From assembly GCA_030841245.1 (NCBI GenBank), contig JAVEDG010000325.1, positions 1 to 8,302 on the forward strand: DNA of 8,302 nucleotides, read 5' to 3'. A model generated the notes under the pieces. It did not search any database and was not told the DNA's origin. It saw only the letters and a program-made list of their open reading frames with translations. Both the position numbers and the translations under genes were made by a program. How positions within the stretch are numbered: position 1 is the first letter of the stretch; each line of letters begins with the position of its first letter. Of the stretch, positions 1 through 5,688 are shown piece after piece. The stretch comes from Actinomycetota bacterium. GTDB taxonomy: Bacteria; Actinomycetota; Actinomycetes; JACCUZ01.

Positions 1-738
1 ATCCTCGTCGTCTCGGCCCACTGGTACATCAATGCCACAGCGGTCACCGCGATGCGTGCACCGAGGACGATCCACGACTTCTACGGCTTCCCCGACGAGC
101 TCTTCGCCGTGGAGTACGACGCCCCCGGCGACCCGCAGCTGGCCGAGGAGGTGGCCGACCTCGTCCAGCCGACGTGGGTCGGGCTCGACACCGACAGTTG
201 GGGGATCGACCATGGCACCTGGTCGGTGCTGGTGCACGCCTTCCCCGACGCATCGATCCCCGTCGTACAGCTGTCCATCAACGCCGACAAGCCGCTCGAC
301 TACCACCTCGGCCTCGGCAAGCGGCTCGCCGGCCTGCGCAGCAGCGGGGTGCTCGTCATCGCCAGCGGCAACGTGGTGCACAACCTCGGCGGCATGGACT
401 GGTCCAAGCCCGACGACGGGTACGACTGGGCCCAGCGCTTCGACGAGGACGCGAAGGCGCGGATGACGCAGGACCCGACCGACGTGGCTCGGCTCGATGC
501 CCACCACGACTACCGGCACGCGGTGCCGACGCCCGACCACTTCATCCCGCTGCTCTACCTCGCCGGCCTGGCCGACGCGAGCGGGCACGGCACCGAGGTG
601 CTCGTCGACGGTTACACCTACGGCTCGCTGTCCATGACGGCGTACACGCTGGACTTCGGCCGAGCGGCACCGCCGACGACCGCCGGTGCGACCCCGCCGG
701 TCCCGGACGGTGTCCCTCCCGACGCGTCGAACATCTAG
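1..738 (+). CDS. LigB-type extradiol dioxygenase, DODA/YgiD family (5'-truncated)
   Basis: The reading frame is open from base 1 and ends at TAG (736-738), leaving 245 visible residues. The start lies left of the window. Hallmarks of the 4,5-DOPA extradiol dioxygenase (YgiD-like) family are present: SAHW at residues 5-8 (His7 a likely metal ligand), an IHDFYGFP stretch at 24-31, DHGTWSVL at 70-77, ASGNVVHNL at 121-129, and a His-rich segment with TPDHFIPLLY at 177-186. The family uses an active-site metal held by conserved His residues to open catechol rings. The N-terminal HGSP-type motif, about 45-50 residues, is off-window. Odd: after the usual family end (around residue 220) there is a Pro/Ala-rich tail of about 25 residues. 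The physiological substrate cannot be told from sequence. It converges with the protease gene on the other strand, 28 bp away. Confidence 0.93.
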   Translation: MLVVSAHWYINATAVTAMRAPRTIHDFYGFPDELFAVEYDAPGDPQLAEEVADLVQPTWVGLDTDSWGIDHGTWSVLVHAFPDASIPVVQLSINADKPLDYHLGLGKRLAGLRSSGVLVIASGNVVHNLGGMDWSKPDDGYDWAQRFDEDAKARMTQDPTDVARLDAHHDYRHAVPTPDHFIPLLYLAGLADASGHGTEVLVDGYTYGSLSMTAYTLDFGRAAPPTTAGATPPVPDGVPPDASNI

Positions 739-741
739 CGC

Positions 742-766
742 CGACCCAGCGGCCGCTGCCGGGTCG
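742..766. terminator. Candidate bidirectional hairpin between convergent genes
   Basis: The 28-bp gap between two convergent stop codons contains CGACCC (742-747) pairing with GGGTCG (761-766). Inside it AGC/GCT (748-750 with 755-757) closes a GGCC loop, leaving a 3-nt bulge. The core CAGCGGCCGCTG is a perfect palindrome. There is no T-tract on either strand, so this is a terminator only by position and fold. Confidence 0.4.
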
Positions 767-1720
767 TCAGCCGGTCAGCTCGGTGGGCACCGCGATCACG
801 TCGACCATCGCACCCGAGCGCAGCACCGTGACCGGCAGCGGGCGTCCGATCGCGTCCGCGAAGAGCAGTCGCTGCAGGCTCTGCGCGCCGCTGACCGGCT
901 CGCGACCGGCGCTCACGACGACATCACCGGGGTGCAGTCCTGCCGCATCGGCGGGGGAGCCCGCCACGACGTCGATGACGCGCAGCGCCCGGCGTGCGCC
1001 GAGCCGGCCGGCCGTGGGCTCGGGGAGCGGCATCGGGGTCGACACCAGGCCGAGGTAGGCGCGGCGTACCCGGCCCTCGGACAGCAGCGACGCGATGATG
1101 CGCCGCGTGGTCGTGTTGACGGGTACGGCGAGACCGAGGCCGACCCCGGCGACCGCCGTGTTGATGCCCACGACGTCGCCGTGCGCGTCGGCGAGCGCAC
1201 CGCCGGAGTTGCCCGGGTTGAGCGCGGCGTCGGTCTGGATGACGTCTTCGACGACCCGGCCGGCCCGTCCCGACCGGGTGGGCAGCGATCGCCCGAGTCC
1301 GCTGACGACGCCCGCCGTCACCGACCCGGAGAGACCGAGCGGGTTGCCGACGGCGACCACCAGCTGACCCACCCGCAGCCGGTCGGCGTCGCCGAGTGTC
1401 GCTGGTGCCGGCACCGGCCCGCGGCCCCGGACCACGGCGAGGTCGGAGAGCGGATCGGCACCTACCACGTCGAAGTCGACCTCCGTCCCGTCTGCGAAGG
1501 CGGCCGAGCCGCCTTCGGCTCCGCTGACCACGTGTGCGTTGGTGAGCAGGAACCCGTCCTCGGTGAAGACGACTCCCGAGCCCGCACCCTGCAAGGCCCT
1601 GCCGCGGCGGTCGGTCCCCCGCACGGTGAGTGCCGCCACGTGGGGCGTCAGCGCGGCGGCCACGTCTGTGACGATCTGGGAGTAGGCGTCCAGCGCCCGG
1701 GTCTCGTCGGTGGGCACCAC
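767..1720 (-). CDS. HtrA/DegP-like serine protease with one PDZ domain, apparently soluble
   Basis: 317 residues from a GTG at 1720, chosen because GCGAGG lies 9 nt upstream and the residues before it read as low-complexity shadow of the next gene. The trypsin-like domain (about 25-215) has the full catalytic triad: His63 in TNAHVV, Asp93 in DPLSDLAVV, and Ser172 in NPGNSGG. The oxyanion-loop region is intact. A PDZ domain follows (about 222-312: RAYLGL, then VVAGSPADAAGLHPGDVVVS). S1C proteases of this type degrade or chaperone misfolded proteins, usually at the membrane or outside it. Odd: no signal peptide or transmembrane anchor is visible, although actinobacterial HtrA proteins commonly have one, so this may act in the cytosol or the true N-terminus may differ. 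It lies 112 bp downstream of the CGNR protein gene on the same strand. Family call firm; substrate unknown. Confidence 0.93.
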   Translation of the reverse strand: MVPTDETRALDAYSQIVTDVAAALTPHVAALTVRGTDRRGRALQGAGSGVVFTEDGFLLTNAHVVSGAEGGSAAFADGTEVDFDVVGADPLSDLAVVRGRGPVPAPATLGDADRLRVGQLVVAVGNPLGLSGSVTAGVVSGLGRSLPTRSGRAGRVVEDVIQTDAALNPGNSGGALADAHGDVVGINTAVAGVGLGLAVPVNTTTRRIIASLLSEGRVRRAYLGLVSTPMPLPEPTAGRLGARRALRVIDVVAGSPADAAGLHPGDVVVSAGREPVSGAQSLQRLLFADAIGRPLPVTVLRSGAMVDVIAVPTELTG

Positions 1721-1729
1721 CTCAGCAGA

Positions 1730-1736
1730 CCTCGCC
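1730..1736 (-). promoter_or_regulatory. Shine-Dalgarno supporting the GTG start of the HtrA-like protease
   Basis: GGCGAGG ends 9 nt before the first of two adjacent GTG codons (1720 and 1717). This favours 1720 over the far-upstream start near 2023 that the open frame would allow. Confidence 0.55.
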
Positions 1737-1747
1737 GGGCGCCATTT

Positions 1748-1757
1748 CCAGCGCTGG
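1748..1757. promoter_or_regulatory. 10-bp perfect palindrome upstream of the protease gene
   Basis: CCAGCGCTGG is perfectly self-complementary and sits 28-37 nt before the protease start codon. It could be an operator, but no recognisable promoter hexamers flank it and a palindrome this short can arise by chance in a 112-bp spacer. Confidence 0.2.
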
Positions 1758-1775
1758 CCGTTCGCCCTGCGCGTA

Positions 1776-1800
1776 CGGCGGCTCCGGTCGAGCCCCGCCG
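1776..1800 (-). terminator. Candidate hairpin terminator after the CGNR protein gene
   Basis: On the minus strand a 9-bp G+C-rich stem forms with a GACCG loop and a 2-nt G bulge in the 5' arm: 5' arm 1800-1790, 3' arm 1784-1776, inner pairs GGCTC/GAGCC. It starts 33 nt past the CGNR protein stop codon. There is no T-tract, which is common for actinobacterial terminators. It would partly uncouple the protease from the upstream gene. Confidence 0.4.
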
Positions 1801-1832
1801 ACCCGACGGTCGACCACCGCCGACCTCCACGG

Positions 1833-2405
1833 CTACCGGGACCGGCGAGCCTCCCGCTCCCGTCGACGGAATGCCGCTGCGGCCGCGCGGTTGGTGCAGA
1901 TCTCGCAGCAGTAGCGGCGGGCGCGGTTGCGGGACCGGTCGAGGAACACGCACCGGCAGGGGTCACCGACACAGGTACCCAGCCGTGCCGTGCCGTGCGC
2001 CGCCAGCTCCTGCAGCAGGGCACCGAGGACGTCGTCGATCATGGCTCGGACAGGGGCGCTGCGGTCCCCGAACTCGACATCGGCGCCGTCGGGACCGAGC
2101 CGGAGCCGTGGGACCGGGCGGTGCCGGGTCAGCAGCGAGTTGAGCCGGTCCGCCGCGATGGCCAGGTCGTCGGCCTGCCAGACGGCGCGCAGCTGCTCGC
2201 GCAACCGGCTCACCGTGCCGAGGTCGCCTGTCCGGACCGGCCGCGCCGGGTAGCCGTGCCCCTCGAGGAACAGGCGCAGGTGCCGCTGCTCGGTCAGCCG
2301 GTCCGCCGGTGTGGCCAGCAGGTCGATGGTGTTGAGCAGGTCGGCCGTGACCGACATCGGGTCGTCCCCGGTGAAGAACAGAGGGCCATCGGGTTGTTCG
2401 CCCAT
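1833..2405 (-). CDS. ABATE/CGNR-type zinc-finger protein (putative regulator)
   Basis: 190 residues. The N-terminal part has the helical ABATE (stress-induced regulator) look: PLFFTG at 8-13, then ADLLNTIDLL at 21-30. The C-terminus is the CGNR zinc finger: Cys145-x4-Cys150, then FLDRSRNRARRYC (154-166) and Cys167-x2-Cys170, ending in a basic tail. The signature tetrapeptide reads CTNR (170-173) instead of CGNR; the four-Cys framework is kept, with extra Cys at 152 and 166 or 167. The family is widespread in actinomycetes and is usually regarded as putative DNA-binding transcriptional regulators; targets are unknown. Start: the ATG at 2405 is preferred over an in-frame ATG at 2432, because a TATCCT hexamer lies exactly 6 nt before it and neither ATG has a Shine-Dalgarno. 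It is divergent from the small secreted protein gene. Confidence 0.88.
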   Translation of the reverse strand: MGEQPDGPLFFTGDDPMSVTADLLNTIDLLATPADRLTEQRHLRLFLEGHGYPARPVRTGDLGTVSRLREQLRAVWQADDLAIAADRLNSLLTRHRPVPRLRLGPDGADVEFGDRSAPVRAMIDDVLGALLQELAAHGTARLGTCVGDPCRCVFLDRSRNRARRYCCEICTNRAAAAAFRRREREARRSR

Positions 2406-2411
2406 GACGGA

Positions 2412-2417
2412 AGGATA
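2412..2417 (-). promoter_or_regulatory. -10 element for a leaderless start of the CGNR protein
   Basis: TATCCT fits the actinobacterial TANNNT -10 pattern and ends 6 nt before the ATG at 2405, so transcription would begin at the start codon itself. No convincing -35 hexamer is seen 17-18 bp upstream (G+C-rich GCGGCG there). Confidence 0.45.
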
Positions 2418-2482
2418 GCCGAGCCGTGTCATTTCGCCGCGGATAACGATTCGGTGGTTGTTGCAGCGCCATCTCCAGCATC

Positions 2483-2506
2483 AGGACCAAAAAGGTCTAC
2501 GGTCCT
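2483..2506 (+). other. Alternative small hairpins in the leader of the secreted protein gene
   Basis: AGGACC (2483-2488) can pair with GGTCCT (2501-2506) to give a 6-bp stem with a 12-nt loop. Alternatively its GACC part pairs with the nearer GGTC (2494-2497) across an AAAAA loop. The two pairings exclude each other. A TACGGT hexamer at 2498-2503 could be a weak -10 element, but there is no matching -35. The rest of the divergent spacer (2406-2544) shows nothing clear beyond the two start signals. Confidence 0.25.
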
Positions 2507-2531
2507 TCGTCAGAGCACCAACGCCGATCCC

Positions 2532-2536
2532 GGAGG
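2532..2536 (+). promoter_or_regulatory. Shine-Dalgarno setting the start of the small secreted protein
   Basis: GGAGG lies 8 nt before the ATG at 2545. This start also begins a clean signal peptide, so the in-frame extension back to 2458 is not used. Confidence 0.8.
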
Positions 2537-2544
2537 TACGTCAC

Positions 2545-3057
2545 ATGCGCTCGTTACACGTTCTCGCCGCCACGACGCTGGTCGTCGGTACGGCCGCCCT
2601 GACCGCTGGCCCCGCAGGTGCGGCAGCGCCCGACCGCTCGCGCACCTACGTCGACAGCTCGCGCACCTTCGCCGCAGGAGTCCTGTGCGACTTCCCGATC
2701 GACCGGCACATGTACGGCTGGGAGTCCGAGACCGTCAAGACCCTGCAGGACGGCACGGTGCGCGACCGGGCGTACGTCGAGGACTTCACCTACACCCTGA
2801 CGAACCCGGCCAATGGCAGGTCGCTGAGCAGCAAGGAGGGCGGCCAGCTCACCGTCTTCGACGACGGGAGCGGGACGGTGCAGGTGCTGATCACCGGCAA
2901 CGACGCGTTGTTCACCGCGCCCCACCAGGGCTTCATCGCCGGCCAGAACGGGCGCTACATCGAGACCGACTACGCCGACGGCACCGCCACGGTGGACATC
3001 TCCACCGGGCACTTCGACACGGGCTTCACCCCTGGCGTCTGCGACGCGCTCGGCTGA
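2545..3057 (+). CDS. Small secreted protein of unknown function
   Basis: 170 residues with a classical signal peptide: MRS, a hydrophobic core (about 4-22), then a small-residue AGPAGAAA cleavage region near residue 27. No lipobox Cys is present, so the mature protein of about 142 residues should be released or held at the wall. The mature part is polar and probably beta-rich, with FTYTLTNPANGR (81-92), QLTVFDDGSGTVQVLITGN (101-119) and a C-terminal STGHFDTGF stretch (153-161). It has exactly two cysteines, Cys48 in VLCDFP and Cys166 in the last five residues, which could form a disulfide tying the ends together. I recognise no named domain. It stands alone on the plus strand, divergent from the CGNR protein gene and convergent with the glycosylase gene 39 bp away. 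Function unknown. Confidence 0.85.
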   Translation: MRSLHVLAATTLVVGTAALTAGPAGAAAPDRSRTYVDSSRTFAAGVLCDFPIDRHMYGWESETVKTLQDGTVRDRAYVEDFTYTLTNPANGRSLSSKEGGQLTVFDDGSGTVQVLITGNDALFTAPHQGFIAGQNGRYIETDYADGTATVDISTGHFDTGFTPGVCDALG

Positions 3058-3060
3058 GAC

Positions 3061-3082
3061 CCGACCGGTACCGCTGCGTCGG
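3061..3082. terminator. Weak hairpin between convergent genes
   Basis: CCGAC (3061-3065) pairs with GTCGG (3078-3082) around a 12-nt loop containing the GGTACC palindrome. It lies in the 39-bp gap between convergent stop codons. The stem is short and there is no T-tract, so support is positional only. Confidence 0.2.
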
Positions 3083-3096
3083 CCCGACCGCCTGCC

Positions 3097-4407
3097 TCAG
3101 CGGACGGCCCGGCGCAGCGGGGCCGCCAGATCGCCCCGTTCTCCGACCTCGATCCGGTCGAGCTCGAGCCAGCCGGCCATCAGAGCCAGCTCCTCGGCCA
3201 GCTCGGTCACCACTGTGCGGGCCGCGACCCGTCGCCCGCCGACGACCCGCTCGGCATGCGCCTCGGGAACGACGAGGGTCGACCGGTCGCGCTCGGACCT
3301 GAGGTCGACGCGGGCCACCAGCCGGTCGCCGAGCAGGAACGGCAGCACGTAGTAGCCGTGTGTCCGCTGTGCTGCCGGCGTGTAGATCCCGATCCGGTAG
3401 TGGAAGCCGAACAGCGCCAGGGTACGGTCGCGGTCCCAGATCAGGGAGTCGAACGGCGAGAGCAGGGCGCGAGTCTCGACTGTTGCGGGCGTCCGGGCCT
3501 CGTGCCAGCGGTAGCTCTGGCGGCGCACGCCGTCGACGTCGACCGGGACCAACTCTCCGGTCCCGACCAGCTCGGCGACCCGCGCCTTCGACTCGGCCGC
3601 GGGGAGGTGGAAGTAGTCGCGCAGCTCCGGCTCGCCGGCCACGCCGTACGCGCGGGCCGCGATCCGGGTCAGTTCGCGCTGCGCGTCCTCGCGCCACGGC
3701 GCCGGCCGGTCCAGCACCTCGGCCGGCAGCACCCGTTCGGTGAGGTCGTAGACCCGCCGGAAGCCGCGCCGGGACGCCACGGTCACCTGCCCGGCGTACA
3801 GCAGCCATTCGAGCACCACCTTGACGTCGTTCCAGTTCCACAGCCCGCCCGACTCGAGGCGGCGCTCGCCCGGATCCTCGATCTCCCCCGCCGCGACCGG
3901 TCCGCGCTCGGCGAGCACCGCCAGCACCCGCTCGGCCAGCGCCGGACCTGAATCACCGAGCCGCCACATGCCTTCGATCACGGCCCACGGCGCGAGCAGC
4001 AGCGCGGGGTCGATAAGCGTGCGGTACTGCCTGATGTCACCGCCGAACACGTGCGCGCGAGCCGCGTCCATCCGCCACCTCAGCAGCGGGTGCAGGTCGA
4101 GCGGCAGCAGGGAGGCCTTGTGGCCCCAGTACTCGAACAGGCGTCGCTGAGAGGTCGGGCCCCATGCCATCCGGTCCAGCGTCGCGCGCGGGTAGCCGCC
4201 GACGCGGGTGAACACCGGCAGGTAGTGCGACCGGACGAGCACGTTGACCGAGTCGACCTGCAGGACGCCCAGCCGATCAGTGACGCGGCGCAGGGACCGC
4301 GCGTCGCTGCGCCCTGACCTGGTCCCGCCGAGGCCCTGCGCGGCCAACGCCGTACGCCGCGCCTCGTCGAGCGAGAGCGGCTCGCCCCGCAGCGCCCGAC
4401 CAGCCAC
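3097..4407 (-). CDS. Winged-helix DNA glycosylase, YcaQ/AlkX-like
   Basis: 436 residues, close to the usual family length of about 400. Three features identify the HTH_42 (AlkZ/AlkX/YcaQ) superfamily. First, QVDSVNVLVRSHYLPVFTRV (50-69) contains a Q-hydrophobic-D triad (Gln50-Val51-Asp52), which matches the catalytic QxD motif of YcaQ/AlkX rather than the QxQ of AlkZ. Second, EYWGHKASLLP lies at 92-102. Third, the winged-helix block GLWNWNDVKVVLEWLLYAG (188-206) runs into GFRRVYDLTERVLP (215-228). A C-terminal beta domain contains LLSPFDSLIWDR. Members excise bulky or crosslinked alkylated bases from DNA; the substrate here is inferred only from the motif. Start: the GTG at 4407 has a TAGGGT hexamer 6 nt upstream and no Shine-Dalgarno, so it looks leaderless. 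It lies 33 bp after the HK1 stop codon on the same strand. Confidence 0.9.
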   Translation of the reverse strand: MAGRALRGEPLSLDEARRTALAAQGLGGTRSGRSDARSLRRVTDRLGVLQVDSVNVLVRSHYLPVFTRVGGYPRATLDRMAWGPTSQRRLFEYWGHKASLLPLDLHPLLRWRMDAARAHVFGGDIRQYRTLIDPALLLAPWAVIEGMWRLGDSGPALAERVLAVLAERGPVAAGEIEDPGERRLESGGLWNWNDVKVVLEWLLYAGQVTVASRRGFRRVYDLTERVLPAEVLDRPAPWREDAQRELTRIAARAYGVAGEPELRDYFHLPAAESKARVAELVGTGELVPVDVDGVRRQSYRWHEARTPATVETRALLSPFDSLIWDRDRTLALFGFHYRIGIYTPAAQRTHGYYVLPFLLGDRLVARVDLRSERDRSTLVVPEAHAERVVGGRRVAARTVVTELAEELALMAGWLELDRIEVGERGDLAAPLRRAVR

Positions 4408-4413
4408 CCGCGG

Positions 4414-4419
4414 ACCCTA
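4414..4419 (-). promoter_or_regulatory. -10 element for a leaderless start of the glycosylase gene
   Basis: TAGGGT, matching TANNNT, ends exactly 6 nt before the GTG at 4407, the same geometry as at the CGNR protein gene. The position expected for the -35 overlaps the HK1 stop codon and reads AAGGCG, so no -35 is evident. Confidence 0.4.
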
Positions 4420-4424
4420 GCCGG

Positions 4425-4440
4425 GGCTTCACGTGACGCC
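4425..4440. promoter_or_regulatory. 16-bp near-perfect palindrome between HK1 and the glycosylase gene
   Basis: On the plus strand GGCTTCAC abuts GTGACGCC; 7 of 8 position pairs are complementary and the centre TCACGTGA is perfect. If the leaderless start is right, it lies 18-33 bp upstream of the transcription start, mostly in the promoter spacer, a good place for a repressor. The absence of a natural loop argues against a terminator, although it directly follows the HK1 stop codon. Confidence 0.35.
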
Positions 4441-5688
4441 TTAGGCGCGTGGTCCGGACGGCACCGATGGGAGGCGGACGACGAGGCGGGCGCCCGGCTG
4501 GTTGTCCGCCACCCGGACCTCTCCACGATGGGCCACGGCGACGGCCCGGACGATGGCCAGACCGAGGCCGACCCCTCCGTCCGGCCGGGCCCGCGACGCG
4601 TCGAGCCTGGTGAAGCGGTCGAAGACGCGCTCGCGATCAGCTGCCGGGACGCCGGCTCCGTCGTCGGCCACGGTCAGCACGGCAGTGGCCTTCTCCGTGC
4701 CGAGGGCAATCCAGATCCGGGAGGCCGCGTTGTGTGCGGCGTTCTGCACCAGGTTGTCGACGAGACGGCCCAGTGCGGCCGCGTCGCCGCGGACACGGAC
4801 GGGTCGAACGGCAGACGTGTCCACCGTCAGCGGGCTGCCGCCCAGGAGCCGTCGGACGGACCCGCGGACGACGTCGTCGAGGTCCACGTCCTCGCTTTCC
4901 AGAGCCCCGTTGTCGGCCCGGACCAACGCCAGCAACCCGTCGACGAGTGACGCCAGGCGGGCCACCTCCGCGCGCAGGCGCGGCACATCCGCGCGCACGT
5001 CGATCTCCTCATCCTGCTCCGCGAGCTCGAGCCGGGCCATCAGGGCGGAGAGCGGAGTTCGCAGCTCGTGCGCCGCGTCGCTGACGAACTCCTCCTGGCG
5101 GCGGTACAGGGCGGTCATGGGCGCGAGGGCCCGCCCGACGACCAGCCAGGAGAGGGCGACCAGGATCGCCAGGAGCGTCGGGGCTCCGACGAGGATCACC
5201 ACGGTCAACCGGTCCACGGCCTCGGCGACGTCGTCGCTGGGGAGCGCGACGAGGATCGTGAGGCTCCCGTCCCGCGTCCGCAGTGCCGCGACGTGGTAGG
5301 AGTCGGCGGTGTTCGACATCGCGAGACGACCGATCGCCGTGACCGGCGCCTCGGGCGAGCCACGGCTCGCCAGCAGCGGCCGTCGGGGTGCTCCGTGCGA
5401 AGCGGCGATGACACGCCCACGAGCGTCGATGACCTGGACGGCCGCGTCGGGTGTCGGCGGCACGACAAGCCCGTGCGGGCGGACCCGTCCGGCCTCCGCC
5501 GCGATGTCGCGCGCATCGTCGCGAGCAGCCGTGTCGATGGACGAGAGCAGGCTGCGTTGCAGCGCCACCACCGTGAGGACCGACGCGGCCGCCAGCACCG
5601 CCGCGATGACGATCGCGGTGGCGACGGTCAGGCGGGCCCGTGGTGACCAGCCAGACAGCGCCGTGGCGCGCGGCTCGTCACCCGCCAT
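4441..5688 (-). CDS. Membrane sensor histidine kinase lacking most of the HAMP linker (HK1)
   Basis: 415 residues. TM1 is about 20-43, an extracytoplasmic sensor of about 118 residues follows (with AAVQVIDARGRVIAAS at 82-97), and TM2 is about 162-184. Only about 17 residues separate Pro190 of the post-TM2 segment from the phosphoacceptor His207 in SDAAHELRTPL. The second half of a normal HAMP is therefore missing. The catalytic domain has an N box (DNLVQNAAHN, 311-320), G1 (DDGAGV, 342-347), an F box (FDRF, 356-359) and G2 (GGVGLGL, 371-377), so it should be active. The ATG at 5688 overlaps the response regulator end by 11 bp (ATGGCGGGTGA), implying translational coupling and a cognate pair. 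The signal sensed is unknown. Its TM2 region resembles that of HK2 at the right edge. Confidence 0.95.
   Translation of the reverse strand: MAGDEPRATALSGWSPRARLTVATAIVIAAVLAAASVLTVVALQRSLLSSIDTAARDDARDIAAEAGRVRPHGLVVPPTPDAAVQVIDARGRVIAASHGAPRRPLLASRGSPEAPVTAIGRLAMSNTADSYHVAALRTRDGSLTILVALPSDDVAEAVDRLTVVILVGAPTLLAILVALSWLVVGRALAPMTALYRRQEEFVSDAAHELRTPLSALMARLELAEQDEEIDVRADVPRLRAEVARLASLVDGLLALVRADNGALESEDVDLDDVVRGSVRRLLGGSPLTVDTSAVRPVRVRGDAAALGRLVDNLVQNAAHNAASRIWIALGTEKATAVLTVADDGAGVPAADRERVFDRFTRLDASRARPDGGVGLGLAIVRAVAVAHRGEVRVADNQPGARLVVRLPSVPSGPRA

Noticed and set aside
174..1058. 294-codon plus-strand open frame overlapping the dioxygenase
   Set aside because: Arg-rich shadow of the dioxygenase frame that continues antisense into the protease gene; no domain signal.
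1808..1815. GGTCGACC palindrome between the protease and CGNR protein genes
   Set aside because: An 8-bp palindrome in G+C-rich DNA is expected by chance; no flanking symmetry or promoter nearby.
1721..2023. 101-codon N-terminal extension of the protease
   Set aside because: It overlaps the CGNR protein coding region by about 190 bp and reads as low-complexity Arg/Ser/Pro sequence; a GTG with a Shine-Dalgarno at 1720 is better.
686..2143. 485-codon plus-strand open frame
   Set aside because: It runs antisense across the protease and CGNR protein genes, is Arg/Pro/Gly-rich with no motif, and is explained by the G+C bias of the opposite strand.
1710..3302. 530-codon plus-strand open frame
   Set aside because: It crosses two real minus-strand genes and runs out of frame through the secreted protein gene; its composition is typical of a shadow frame.
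3256..3951. 231-codon plus-strand frame inside the glycosylase gene
   Set aside because: Antisense to well-supported coding sequence; no start signal and no recognisable motif.
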